Assembly (NCBI GenBank): GCA_015680685.1
Contig: MNCI01020695.1
Location: 307,461 to 371,460, forward strand
DNA: 64,000 bases
DNA from: Gnetum montanum
Lineage: Eukaryota > Streptophyta > Gnetopsida > Gnetales > Gnetaceae
Direction: 5' to 3'
Below are positions 21,691 through 33,689 of this stretch, in pieces. Below the pieces are notes generated by a model, which was not told the DNA's origin, searched no databases, and saw nothing but the letters and a program-made list of their open reading frames with translations. Made by a program: the position numbers and the translations under genes. How positions within the stretch are numbered: the first letter of the stretch is position 1; every line of letters starts with the position of its first letter.

Positions 21691-24600
21691 ATGTCTGGAA
21701 CTGTGGAACCAGAGAACAACAGGGACAGAAAACCCAAAAGGAATGTTCACCGAGAAAGGGAGAACGTAGCAGAGGATTTGCATGATGAGAGAGAGAGCGA
21801 GGAAGCAGTTCCAGCAGCAGAAGATGCAGAGGATGTGTTTTTCTATCAAAACGTGCCTCCATGGTGGGAGCAGATCACTCTCAGATGAATTGCTGCAAGT
21901 GTTGTTCTGGGAGGACTGTTCTGCATCATCACCCACAAGCTGACTCTGACCGTTGGAGTTATTCCTTTCCTGAATGTTGCAGCTGGGCTTGTGGGTTTCT
22001 TCATGATCAAGACATGGACCAGGTTTCTTGCCAAGTTTGGGTTGCTGAAGAAGCCCTTTACCAGGCAGGAGAACACGGTCATCCAGACCTGTGTTGTTGC
22101 CTGCTATGGAATTGCCTTCAGTGGTAAGTATGAAAGATTTTGTGAAACTGAAACTGAGATTTGTATGTATTGGGTCTATTTTTTTGAGAAATTTTGCTGA
22201 ATCTGGTGGTGGGTGTTTTGCAGGAGGATTTGGTACTTATATTGTGGCTGTGGATGAAGCAACTAGGCAGAAAACAGGGCCTAGTGTGCGTGGAAATGAT
22301 GCCTCTGCTGTGAAAACTCCCCACCTTGGATGGATTTTTGCCTTCATTTTCGCTGTCAGCTTTTTGGGACTTTGTGCTGTGGTTCCTTTGCGAAAGGGAG
22401 CTCAAGTTACATCTAATTGCAAGTTGCAGTACCAAGTGTTCTGAAAATTTCTTGTTATCCCTGTATGAAACCGTACTGGTTTTTTTTTTTTTTTTAATCT
22501 TCTCTGGATTCCTCAGCAGAGGTGACTGCACAGAAGATTCGAAACCAGTATGGTAATGTGACCTGTGCGGGTTTCTAGCTGCCACTATTGAGCTAAATGA
22601 AATCAAATATTTTGCTTTGGTTTTCTTTCTTATTTTTTCCCCAAGTTTTGTTACTTGACAAGAACATAATCATGGCATTTGGGAATAAGCAATATTTACA
22701 TTTTCTTTCGTCACTTGCAATGCAGATTATGATCATTGACTACAGGCTTACCTACCCAAGCGGAACAGCCACTGCAGTTCTGATTAACAGCTTTCATACA
22801 CCTCAGGGCCAACCAAAGGCCAAGTAAGTCCTTTTAAAAAACTGCGGGGAAAATTACCGAATATGCATTTTCTAATTAGTCAAAGAACACTGGCAACATT
22901 TGATTCAGCAGCCCTGTCCTGAATCTTCAAAAAAGTGTTACTTTTCGTGCATAGAAATGATTTTTAACTGTCATATGGATTCTTAAAATTATGTTGGGTA
23001 TGTGGCATTGGGATTCTCCCAGGATGCAGGTATTGTGTCTTGCAAAATATTTTATCATCAGCTTTCTTTGGAGCTTCTTCAAATGGTTTTTCAGTGGAAA
23101 CGGTGATTGTGGATTCGACCATTTTCCGATTTTTGGTCTTAAAGCCTTTGATAACAAGTGGGTATTTGTTTCTGTCCATTAATTGACTTATATGTTTCTG
23201 CATTTCATTCTACAAACGCCAAGGCCATAATCGTATCATTCTTCTGATGATACCTGTGCATCGTTTCAGGTTCTACACAGACTTCAGCACAACTTATGTG
23301 GGGGCTGGCATAATATCTCCTCATCTGGTGAATATATCTACGTTGTTTGGTGGAATTGTGTCATGGGGCTTAATGTGGCCGCTAATAAAAAATAGAGAAG
23401 GCGATTGGTTTCCAGCATAGTTGTCTTCAAACGATCTAAAAGGTCTTTATGGTTACAAGGTAAAGCATGTTTAAGTAATCTCTCCATAAGGTTTTTTATT
23501 TAAATGGAAGGAAGTTGGTAGTAGATTTGAAAAATTACAAAATCATGAAGCTTTAGTTATTCATAGATGTCAATTGCTAAATAAAACTCGTCCAGTTCTT
23601 GATGGTCCAGCTTACCCATAGTGTTAGGGACAAGGCTACAATGATAATGATCAAGATAGTAACCATCATTTTGTTCCTGTCACAGATCTTTATTGCAATG
23701 GCCATTCTTTTATGAGATGGGATTTACAACTTTGTCAAGATATTGACTCTGGCAATATTTACCCTGTATCAACAACATAAGAGGAGAGGGCAACTCCCTT
23801 TGGCAAATTCCGACATCAACAATCCAGGTTTGAGGCACAATTCTACTTTTTGATATCCTGAAAATTGTTTTGTCAAATTGTATCTATCCGGTCCATCATT
23901 GTAGACACTACCTAAACCAAGATTGTCACAAAGTTACCATAATTTCACTACTCATGCTGGCTTCTAAAATCTTTTTTCATACCTTCATTTTCTGTAGCTC
24001 CTGATGAATCTCAGCAATCACTGGTTGAAAGGAAGCGTAATGAGATCCTCATGAAAGGCAGCATACCATTTCATGTCGCTGCAACAGCATATGTAGCACT
24101 GGCTGCCATATCAACAGGGGTAATGCCCAAGATATTTCACCAAGTAAAGTGGTACTATGTCCTTTCAGCGTATGTAGTGGCACCGATTCTAGGGTTTTGC
24201 AATTCATATGGGTGTGGTTTGACAGATTGGAGCTTGCCATCAAACTATGGGAAGCTAGGGCTTTTCATATTTGCAGCATGGGCAGGGAGTGATGGGGGTG
24301 TTATTGCAGGATTGGCATTAATGGGTGTCATGATGGTAATTGTGAGCACTGCATCAGACCTGATGCAGGATTTCAAAACTGGGTATTTGACAATGGCCTC
24401 ACCCAGATCCATGTTCGCCAGCCAAATTATTGGTACCGCAATGGGCTGCATTCTAGCCCCCTTGACCTTCTGGATGTTTTGGAAAGCATTCGACATTGGA
24501 GTTTCCAAGGAATACCCAGCACCATATGCAGCCATTTTCAGACAAATGGCTCTGCTTGGAATTGATGGGTTCTCTGCTCTGCCCAAGCACTGTCTTCAGC

Positions 24601-24947
24601 TTTGCTATGGTTTCTTTGCCTTTGCAATGATCACAAATCTCATAAAAGATTTTGTACCCAAGAAAGTGTCTGCTTTCATACCCATTCCCATGGCAATGGC
24701 CATTCCCTTTTACCTTGGTCCATATTTTGCCATTGACATGTTTGTGGGCACTGTGATTGCGTTTGTGTGGACAAAACTGAACAAACCCAAAGCAGATCTT
24801 CGGGTTCCTGCTGTGGCCTCGGGTTTGATCTGTGGGGATGGACTCTGGACTCTTCCTTCTGCAATTCTTGCACTTGCTAAAAAGAACCCTCCTTTGTGCA
24901 CGACATTCCTATCAAGAACAGATGCTGCTGCTAAACTCCAGTTGTGA
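21691..24947 (+). pseudogene. YSL: Yellow Stripe-Like (YSL) metal-nicotianamine transporter, inactivated
   Basis: Oligopeptide-transporter family protein that moves iron/copper-nicotianamine chelates across membranes. Seven exons can be placed: 21691-22123, 22224-22396, 22726-22823, 23023-23157, 23270-23459, 23686-23827, 23998-24947; together about 706 codons, the usual YSL length. Landmarks: VPPWWEQIT and [17 protein letters not shown] (exon 1), [23 protein letters not shown] (exon 3, split here by description only), FFKWFFSG and FGLKAF (exon 4), TDFSTTYVGAGIISPHLVN (exon 5), [20 protein letters not shown] and [12 protein letters not shown] (exon 7), ending near CTTFLSR. Three in-frame stops: TGA 21886, TAG 23418, TGA 23713. 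The exon 2 donor reads GG instead of GT at 22397. All other junctions are GT-AG. No frameshift was found, so loss is recent or the coding sequence was long protected. Last exon, about 316 codons, is fully open. Confidence 0.85.
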
Positions 24948-25628
24948 AGAGAACTCATGCTCTTCCAGTCTTCTACCTGCTCAATCATCCGTTGTATTTT
25001 GGAATCTTGTGTTGTACCTTGGAATCTTGTTGCAGTATATGGAATCTGTTATGTATATTTGCAAAGCTTGAACATGGTCAAAGCCAGGTTTTTCTACAAG
25101 TTGTAGGCATAATTGTCGGAGGGAGTGTTATTGGCTACATGGCATGAATTTCTGTCAAACTTGTGGACAAGGTTGAAAACCGTTGTCATAGATGAATTCC
25201 ATGTTGCTTCGCTGGATGTTGTATCATATTGCATTTTGGGCAAACCAGCAGCAGATTCAACAACCTATGAAAACGCGGACTCCATTTCAGTGTCAGGCGA
25301 GATTAAGGCACTGCGCTGATTGGAGACTTGTCAGCTGTTACCGTCCTTATCAATGTTGGACGCTCCAAGCAAGCCTTTGGCTTTCTCTTTGACAAACGTA
25401 TTTGGATGATGTATCGTAAATCCGCGAATTATGGACGCCAGAATGTAAGGTTGACATCGTTTTCTATCTGCTTATGTCATGGCCGATGCCACACGCACAT
25501 TGTGTGGTTGTGTGCGATGCACAGTTACTGCAGAACTTGTAAACAAAATCGGGAAGCTTGTACTTTTCTAAGTTATATAGAGAATAGGGAATCTGATCAA
25601 CATATTTGCTATCACACAAATTTTTCCT
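24948..25628. other. 3' flank of the YSL pseudogene
   Basis: Likely the 3' untranslated region and downstream sequence. It has a short repeat of TGGAATCTTGT at about 24998-25030. No further gene was recognised up to the LTR at 25629. Confidence 0.4.
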
Positions 25629-26497
25629 TGATGAGTGGTGGAGTAGGCCAACAGTAGGCCAACACCCAACCATACGAGATATGAGTGTTCATATGTAGCC
25701 TAGTCAAATTCCATGGACAAGGTAATGTAACCACGTTAGTAATTTGTTAGAGTTCGTAATCATTGTCTTCGCACATGAGCTAGCAAAATCGATGCATATG
25801 GTTTAACTCACACTGAGGTGTATGATATTGATGTTGTATGGGCCACATTGCTCCTAGTAAACATAAAGTAAGTGGAATAGTTTCTAAATCTAAGTGACAG
25901 TAAACAAATCAAATCTAGCCTATGTGATGAGCATTTGATCCTGACCTTCCGTTCACACCTTGGACTTCATGCAGCTACTCTTGGGATTACCAAGTATCTC
26001 ACTACTAGGTGTACTAAGTGATATCACTACTGGGTTACCAACCAACTACACTTAAGTGCTCGAGATTAGTTGTACTCATTCCACTTAACAATAGTAATGA
26101 AAGTGCATAGAAAGTAAATCAATGACTAGAGAAAATAGTAAACATTAAGCTAAGTCAAAGTAGGAAAATTATTCTAAGTGTAAACAATAAAAACTAAGTG
26201 ATGCTGCAATGACAAAAAGTAATCTTAATCTTTATTCTATGCATGAAACATGTTTAAGTAAATTCCACTTGAATAAAGACTTTGTTCAATTACTAAACAT
26301 CACATTGGGGGCATACACTCCTAAGCGCTAAGTGCTAAAATCAAGAAAACAAGTTGATAGAATTTCGCTAAGTGTGAAATGAAACTATATATGGACTGTG
26401 TGCCTAAGTGTTGTATTTATAGGCCTACATATGTCCATAATATCGGATATCTGACATCGTAGCTTATACCTTGTACCCTGATACCCGATATCGTAGT
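25629..26497 (-). repeat. Reverse-strand LTR truncated by element G
   Basis: Begins TGATGAGTGGTGGAG and carries the family U5/R text (CAACCATACGAG, the CACTTAAGTG region) and, near 26440-26495, GATATC motifs of U3. It is cut at 26497 by the LTR of G. The expected remaining U3 bases are not found beyond G, so it is a partial LTR. Confidence 0.7.
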
Positions 26498-27291
26498 TGA
26501 TGAGTGGCAAGGTACCCTTACACTCAACCATACAAATATGAGTGTAACACGCACGATCTGGTCGAACTCCGCAGACTAAGTGCCTACATGCCTCATGGAA
26601 CACTTAAGGTTAATCATTCGTTGTCTTTCCAATCTTACTTGTATTTGTCACAGTATGGTTAAGTAAGTCCAAGGTATATGATTTTTATATGCTTTTTCGG
26701 TTTTATCTCCTATGCTGAAAGGTGAAGGGTGGAAGAGACTAATTACTAACTCTAACTAACTAACTAAGTCTTAATTTACCTAGCATCAGCATCCGTTCCC
26801 ACTTACCGTTCACACCCTGAACCAATGCAACCGTGGTTACCAAACGCTAGTCATTGCTGGGATCACCACGCGTAACGCACATGCTCGAAGTGGTCGTACT
26901 GAGACACTTAACTAGGAGAGAAGGGTTGAGAGAGATTTAATTCCTAATAAAGCATGTAAATGGAAAACAGTAAATAACATTAAATAAAATCCTACTTAGC
27001 CTATTCCATGCACTGCAAGGTTTATCCAGGAAGTTCGTCTTTATTGTCGTACACAAACTTGTGTTCAAGTACAATGTTTGCTCGAATAAAGATCTGTTCA
27101 CTTTGGAGCTCCTACTGCGGGCACATGGAAAATATTCTATCTCTGGAGTGTTCAAACTACCAGAGTTTCCCTATAGTCTAGGTCTAGAATGGAAAACAAG
27201 GGAGAGCCACCTCTTATTTATAGATTTTGCAGTGCACCGTGATATCACGTATGTGATATCGTGGGGGACGACGCGATATCGTGTCCCATCA
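26498..27291 (-). repeat. 3' LTR of element G
   Basis: 794 bp, TGATGAG...CCCATCA on the forward strand. Near its right end it has the U3 with GATATC at 27241, 27255 and 27275 (first two 14 bp apart). The purine tract complement TACCCCCATGACTG follows at 27292-27305. It has the same layout as the B LTRs. Confidence 0.82.
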
Positions 27292-29440
27292 TACCCCCAT
27301 GACTGAATAAAAACTCGTCCCCAAGTTCCTTACAAAATATTGGAACAGTATGGGATTATTGACTCAAATGAAACTAATAGGATGACTTGTGAACGAATCA
27401 TCATTACAAGACAAAACAAAACCAGTGTTCATGACAACAAGAGTGAACACCTTATTACATTGACATCAAGCCTCATTTGGCAGTTGAGAGAAAGAGAGAG
27501 AAATAAGTGTTCTTGCTGCCAATGCCAAGATTGCGCCTTTTGTTGTATGATCTTACTCTTTGCATAGCTACTTCAGCACTGCTCCATTCCAAGTGTTTCC
27601 TCTAGATCCAATCCGTTGTTGTATGATCTCCATCTACACACACAACACAATTTTATATTAGCAAGGGTAAATGAATTTCAATGTAGTTGATACCTTGATT
27701 TGGTGTGGCTAGGTTGTGGTATGGCTGATTGCGAATCTGGGGATATAATATTAGTGACTACCGAAAGTATAGGGGTTAGGAGAAAATCGAAAAAATTGGG
27801 CCCTATACCCCCAATGACTAATCGCGAACCTCCGATAGTGATAGAATGGAGAAAGAAAAGGAATAAAAAAGATGGATAAAAATAGACAACGGTAACGTCG
27901 ATGAAATGGATGTCAAGATGGAAATGAACAAAATAAAGTGGATTGCAAAAATGTTAGGGAAAAGAATTTAACTGGTGCACCAAATAAGAATGTTAGTGGG
28001 TCCTCCCCAAAGCAGGCTCATGCCCTTACTGGCCTGACAAACCCATATTCAAAGAGTCTGTAGGCTCTAGGAATGTCATTTGGAATAAGAGTTAAAGTCT
28101 TAACCACAAGAATTTACCAAAAAGAAAACAATGCATCAACCAAAATATATACACTAATAATACAACCGGCAATGAGGTGAATAATGGAGAGAAGGATGGA
28201 GAGAAGAGAATGGAATGGAATCCCAAGAACACAATGGTATAAAGCCCCTTGTGTGGTTCATGATTAATGTGACTTAGCAGGTCCTGTTCCAAGTCCGGCC
28301 TCAAACAAACCACTTCCAGTGATTTCACATTAATGCATTTGGCCAATCCATCCTCTTGAAGTAACAAGAATGCCTTCGCCCAAGATTCACCACCATTCCG
28401 ACGAAACAAGGAGTGAATGGGAAGCGAGAAGGGCCTTAGTTAGAGGGAACATTTTTATTTTAAGTTCCATAACCAGTGCTTGTAGCCTAAGAAATTATTT
28501 CCTCTAAGGGGTGTGCTTTGAATTCTCACTTCATTTTTTCTTTTCTCTTCATTTTTTTTTTGTTTTTTTTGCCCTTTTTGTTTTTTTGTTTTTTTTATGT
28601 GTTTATGCATGAGAACCACACCATGCAAAGACTTGGTTATTTCTATTGGCTCAGCTTCCCGATGATTGGGGTGACGTCAAAACGGTAAGAAAACTCACGA
28701 AAAAAAATTCAAGCACCCAAGAGAATGGCCAACACAAATGCATTAAGTTCCCTTGAAGTCACATCCTTTTTAATCCTTGAGTCCTTCCTTAGTTTGAGAA
28801 ATGCCCAGTCACTGATTCGTTAATAGTTTTTATTAGAAAGAACTGTACATTTCCAAGCCGAGAGAGACCATAGAAACTTGTGAATGAATGGATGAAGTGA
28901 ACTTATTGCCTGCCATATCAAAAGAAACATACCTTAGTATCAACATCGTGACTTAAAGGTAAAAACCAAACATTAACAATCAATATGAAAATAGTTCATA
29001 CCATCATGAAGAACACTTATTGGGTGACAAACTTACAAGGTGGATCACATGCACACACACACACAAAATGAAAAAGTATAACGATGATGTAAAACAAAAA
29101 TAAGAAAAGTTAAAGGAATTTGTAAAACAAAAACAAGAAAAGTTAAAGAAATTTGTAAAACAAAAATGTGTAAGACAAAAACTTGTAAAACAAAAACGTG
29201 TAAAACAAAAACGTGTAAAACAAAAAGTTAAAAGGAACTAAGGGCCCCAAATGATTAGCATAGGCATCCATCTCCCCCATGACTAAATGGAAAGGGAGAG
29301 ATCTGAAATAATGAACGTCTGTTTGAATTTCTTAAAAGTGCCCAACTTCTCCCCATTGATGTTCTTAGATTAAGGGGTGGAAGTTGGTGATGCTCATATT
29401 CCAATGTGTCTATGCCTTCGTTGTTGGCATGGGTTGTTTC
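27292..29440 (-). other. Purine tract and long spacer of element G
   Basis: After the purine tract (27292-27305) comes noncoding sequence. It contains blocks shared with D1 (about 28430-28650: GGGCCTTAGTTAGAGG, CCAGTGCTTGTAGCC) and with A and B (AGTGGGTCCTCCCCAAAG at about 27995). A 150-bp A-rich minisatellite of GTAAAACAAAAA-like units lies at 29085-29235. No pol coding was seen. Confidence 0.6.
29085..29235. repeat. A-rich minisatellite (TGTAAAACAAAAA-like units)
   Basis: About eight imperfect copies of a 12-27 base unit built around GTAAAACAAAAAC. The complementary T-rich version stands at the matching place in A (10585-10700). It is a length-variable part of the spacer just 3' of the coding region. 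Confidence 0.7.
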
Positions 29441-29446
29441 CCTAGC

Positions 29447-30160
29447 TCATTCCATGCATATTTGTTGGTTGCTCTTTCTAGTAGTTGTCAACCACAGGGT
29501 GTCTACTACTTGTTGTGTGGTTGCTACATACAAGCATCTTTGTTTCAAAGTTTCAAGGGCACACTTGTTGCATGGAGGCGATGTTGTGCGTTCCTCCATG
29601 TCATCACCCGATGAATCACTGTATGTGATGCATGGAACTTTCCTCTTCTCGATCTTTCCATAAATGTTTACCTTAGATATTTCCAAGGAAAGATCACAAA
29701 TTCCTAGGCATGCGTCTACTGTACTCAGCCATGCCCTTCCCATTATAATTGGGAAGTCCCCTTCGTTGTTGTTGACTTCAATCACCAGAAAATCAGCTGG
29801 GCAGGACCAACCACACACAGTGGTAACGATGTCCTCAACCAATCCTAAGGGAATGGTGATAGACTGGTCCGCCAGCTCTAGTTGAATGTTGCTCTTCTTA
29901 AGTTGGGGCAGGTTCCAAGCTTGATACATTTTCGTGAAATTAAGTTGACTCCGAAACTTGAGTCAAGAAGAGCCTTATGTGGTTCATTTTCGGCGACTTG
30001 GAGGTAGATTAAGGGACTTCCAGGGTCTGATAGTTTCCTGGGAAGGTGGCCTACCTTGATCCAGTCATTTATGGTATGTGTTAACATAATCGTATACGTT
30101 AAGCTCTGATTTTGGACTGAAGGAAGCCCCAAAGCCTTATGTGTTGGAGGAGTGATCACA
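29447..30160 (-). pseudogene. Aspartic protease region of element G
   Basis: Same protease as in A. Active-site loop NEPHKALLDSSFGVNLI at about 29945-29995 (D-S-S where D-S/T-G is expected), then LELADQSITIPLGLVEDIV, a VCGWSCPADFLVI stretch and FPIIMGRAWLSTVDA, then LEISKVN. Two frames overlap (29447-29929 and 29878-30159), so one frameshift sits near the active-site end. The catalytic aspartate is kept but the following glycine is serine. Confidence 0.75.
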
Positions 30161-31690
30161 GACTCAATCGCTTGTTGTTGTGAGAGCTTGTTTGGGCTTC
30201 TGGTTCTGAAGAAAGGTCTTCACTTTTTACGGTTGTCAAAACCAGCAGCGGGGTGAATTTTTACGGCTCTCGTAGCATTTCGTTGCTGCGGTTGAGTAGG
30301 GAGTTCCCCTTGCATTCTTGGAGCAGGAGGTATGGGAACTACAGGTGGAAGAGGTGCAGATGGATTAGGAGGATGGTATGGGTATGGAGCGTCTCCTGGA
30401 GGAGAAGGAGTCCTTATAAAGTACTCCCGAACTTGGTAGTGATGTTGGGGAGTTGTGTGACCCATGGAGTCACTTGGAGAAATCGACTACTGCACGTAGT
30501 ATCCATAAGGATCAGGCTGCCGGTAAGGGTATTGATGTTTCGGCAGTGGCATCCCCCATGACTGTGGGTGTTGCCATTGCTGATGTTGTTCGATGGGTTG
30601 TGGTGGAGTTCCACTTGGATAGTACGTCAAGGATTGGTGGAACTGCCTTGGGTTACCTTGGGGATAAGGTAATCTATGGGGTGTCTGCCGTTTGTTGAGT
30701 CTTGGGTTGAGTGCATACACCCCAGACTCTTGTAGATGTGAGATGATTGGACAACATCCCTTAGGATGGTCATAGTGGCAGATCTCACATCCACCATCAT
30801 CGTCTATGTCTGATTCCACAACCTCATCGAAGATAGTTATTTTCCCCTTACCCTTGTCACGTGCAAGGCCTGAATCTCTCCGCTTTTTCTTGTCCTTGTC
30901 ACTACTTCGTTCCTCCTTAGACTCCTCTACAATTTTCAAGACAGTTTCAATTTTACTGTCTAAGGAGCTCCATACTTCATCTACCTTAGCCGCTACTTCT
31001 GTATGGATATTGCCATTGTCTAAGGCGAAGAAGAAGGAGAACCATCGCCATGGTGATGTTTCTTACCTTCTCTTCTATGGCTTCGGCCTCGATCGTGATG
31101 ACGATCTGAGTGCCCGTCCTTGTCATTTTTTATTGTTCCCTCAGTAAACAGTTGGTGTTCACGGGGATCGGAACCAGGGTTATGTATTGTGGAGCGTAGG
31201 TTCTAATACCCCACCTCATCACTTTTGTTAGGAGGGGGAACATCTTTCGATAGAGAACCAGTTATAAGTGGTTCACCATCTCCAGTTTCACTTAGGATGT
31301 GCTGGACCTCTTTGCCCTTCAATAGTGTATGTTGGCTCTCCTGCCTTGAGTCCCTCATACATTGTAAAGTTGTAGGATAGTAATCCCTTGTGTCAAAATC
31401 ACCTATAACATATTCAGCATAAAGCTGAGTCATGCCAATCTGTGCCAAAGCATGGAGGAGCATGTTGGGGACTACACGATCCGGAGGTAACACTATGTTA
31501 CCTTGCAAATCCCTCCAGCGCATCTGTTCATCCTGATGGAGGATAAAAGTGAAATTAGGTATATACTCATCAGGATGAGTATATGTCAACCTATATTGTT
31601 GAGGAATCAGGCCTTCTATGGCTATAACCAGGTGGATCCACAAGGACACACAAAAATGGAAAATGTCTTCTGTTTGTGAGTATAATAACA
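30161..31690 (-). pseudogene. gag of element G
   Basis: Reading on the reverse strand: N-terminal text YRLTYTHPDEYIPNFTFILH and MRWRDLQGNIVLPPDR (31480-31600), then YYPTTLQCMRDSRQESQH (about 31330-31390). A charged linker leads to MKIVEESKEERSSDKDKKKR and the short zinc knuckle C-EI-C-HYD-H-PKGC-C at 30751-30789. The tail is rich in Pro/Gln/Tyr (HQYPYRQPDPYGYYV). It is broken into frames 31203-31691, 30487-30939 and 30220-30465. The central capsid domain seen in C seems to be deleted. It would package element RNA when intact. Confidence 0.75.
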
Positions 31691-31856
31691 ATTCACCGTC
31701 ATTGAATACTATTTTTCTAATTTTTTACGAAAAAAAAACTTGTGCCTTTTTGGTTTGCACATTATTTTTGATCTTTGATTATTATTTTCTCTTTCAGAGA
31801 ATCACTATACTCTTGCATTGTATATGCAAACTGAAATCTAACTGGTTCCCTACTGA

Positions 31857-31917
31857 TTGATTGTGTTTAACTTTGCCGTGAGTGCATCCCAGAGATGTGG
31901 ACATATTAACGCATACC

Positions 31918-31953
<36 letters not shown>

Positions 31954-32947
31954 CTGTGCATATTAGCTTACACCAGTCCCAGCTTCCCCAGCCTGCAGCT
32001 GCTGATTTTGACTACGGTATATCATCTAAGAAAGACAAACCCTAAGCCCTTGAGGATGATTATGGTTACAGAAGTAAACCATGTAAGGAGGAGAAATCCA
32101 AACTCCCTAATGGAACTCTTGTGAAGATTCACTGTGACGCCAATCATGATTTCTACCTAGCTGCCAGAGGCCATGTTGCAGTGCTGGCTGTTCCGATCCT
32201 CATGATCCTCTTCAGGTGTTTGTTCTTCCAATTTTTGCATTGTACTTTTTTGCATTTTTAGATAGAAATATGTATTTATCTTGAGAAATAATGAACTATA
32301 CAAGGAATTTCCAATAATGAAACTCATAATGTATGCAGTGTAATGTAGCATTAGATTATCAGAAGTATGATAGGTCTTTTCTTCCCCTTTTGTGGGTATG
32401 ACAGCAATGGATCAAAGTTGATTCATGGGGCCTAAATATAAAGGATGAGGTTGGTTACCCTGCATTTGCCCTGGTGAACAAGGCCACAGGTCTGGCTCTC
32501 AAACATGGATACAATCAATCGGATCAGGTAAGGGATTTGATCATTTTTCAGCTATCGCAAGTTATTCTTAAAGACAGATCAACCTTCTAAGTCTTGTAAT
32601 CTTAGCCGTGTGTTAACAATATGGGTTATCTTTTGTCAGTTACGTCTATTAAAAGTTAAATATTTATTTATCCCTCACAGTCTTTCATATCTTAAATTAC
32701 TGACCTGACAATCTTGATATCGAGAACAGGTGTTGTTGAAGGAATACAAACCTGACATGTGGATGACTCCATTCTGTGGATAATGAGCCAAGATTTTGGC
32801 AATAGTTACCAGTGGGTGAGGTGTGTGAACAACATTAGACTCAATCTGGATGCCAAAATTGCTGACGGCCGTTATGGTGGCATTCATGATGTTGATGAGC
32901 TCGTTATATTTCAGTGTCTGAAGATTCGAACCTGTTTGCCACTGTGA
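31857..32947 (+). pseudogene. Euonymus-type (EUL) lectin gene, inactivated
   Basis: EUL lectins are plant nucleocytoplasmic carbohydrate-binding proteins with a beta-trefoil domain. Exons: about 31857-32215 (proline/glutamate repeat, then TLVKIHCDANHDFYLAARG), 32405-32527 (QWIKVDSWGLNIKDEVGYP then AFALVNKATGLALKH), 32730-32947 (VLLKEYKPD, then VRCVNNIRLNLDAKIADG and GGIHDVDELVIFQC). Introns are GT-AG. Defects: TAA at 32043; a one-base loss near 32194, after which the frame needed to reach the donor is shifted; another frame change near 32757; and loss of the usual C-terminal NQxWKI text after 32920. The first exon has an in-frame ATG at 31857, but a splice acceptor at about 31894 is also possible; the true start may have been lost next to element G. 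Confidence 0.75.
31920..31954 (+). repeat. Hexanucleotide microsatellite (GAGCCT)n in the lectin N-terminus
   Basis: Five to six tandem GAGCCT units encode an alternating Glu-Pro tract between the first residues and the lectin domain. EUL proteins often have low-complexity N-terminal linkers, so this fits the gene. Confidence 0.8.
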
Positions 32948-33689
32948 GCATTCCTGCATTACATCTTCTCTGGAATTTTGCCATATAAAATTTCAGTTTT
33001 AGTTTTATATATCAGATTAATTCTGAATATGCCGTTGTTTCTCTGGTTGCAGGAAATATCTGATTCTCTGAAATAAACAATGACAATAATAATAATGCAG
33101 AGGTGGAAGACTAGGGAGTTTTATGATGGTTATTTGGTTTTGGGTTCTGATACATGTTTTGATGCTTCAGCGCTTTTTGGCGTTTATCCACTTTCATTTC
33201 GGATTCACTTAGGATCGTGCAAGCCTCCTCTGGCTTTTTGTTGATGAGATTGTATTGAGTCTGCAGTTAACTATAATAACACTAACAAATAATAATGAAA
33301 TATGAGATGTGCTTGCTTCCAGACTTCAAATCTTCTTGTGGTAGCTTTGCAATAATCGCAATCGTTGCCCACTTTCTTCTGCGAACGAAGTCTTAGAATA
33401 CGTTACCCCCGTAGCGACCTTTGCCATCAAAACTATGCGAATCGTCAGAATATTACACATTTCAAAAATAAGAAATACTTATTTTTCCGTTTTAAGTATT
33501 CGCTCTTCGCAGCATCGCTTGCACGTAATTCACATGGAATGATTTCATAGCATCCTTGCACTAGAATTGAAATTTTTCCTCTAAATTGCTGCCTATAATT
33601 TCAATAATCACTTCCTCATACAATCTTTGAGCTACTACAATCAAATCTAAAAGGAGGCCAATTTTATGCAAGCACAGCTATAGTTTTGT
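32948..33689. other. 3' flank of the lectin pseudogene
   Basis: AT-rich; no gene recognised. It may hold a last decayed exon and the 3' untranslated region. It ends where LINE sequence becomes recognisable. Confidence 0.35.

Larger units (their letters stand above)
26498..31690 (-). mobile_element. Element G: gag-protease-only Gypsy element
   Basis: Reverse-strand unit: 3' LTR (26498-27291), purine tract, spacer, protease, gag. RT, RNase H and integrase, which should lie between protease and purine tract, are absent; about 2.1 kb of spacer takes their place. The 5' LTR and primer site are missing on the right, where the sequence passes into the EUL lectin locus near 31690. It is comparable to non-autonomous TR-GAG-type elements but truncated. 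Confidence 0.75.

Noticed and set aside
21886-21888. Selenocysteine recoding at the TGA codons of YSL
   Set aside because: Land plants lack the selenocysteine machinery, and a TAG and a broken splice donor also occur in the gene.
22118-22606. 162-codon reverse-strand frame over YSL exon 2
   Set aside because: It is antisense to a recognisable YSL exon and its intron, with a poly-lysine stretch produced by the T-run at 22480; no family resemblance.
24245-24586. 113-codon reverse frame inside the last YSL exon
   Set aside because: Shadow of the transporter sequence; no independent evidence.
31920-31954. CRISPR-like or satellite repeat
   Set aside because: It is a simple GAGCCT microsatellite within a coding exon, with no spacers.
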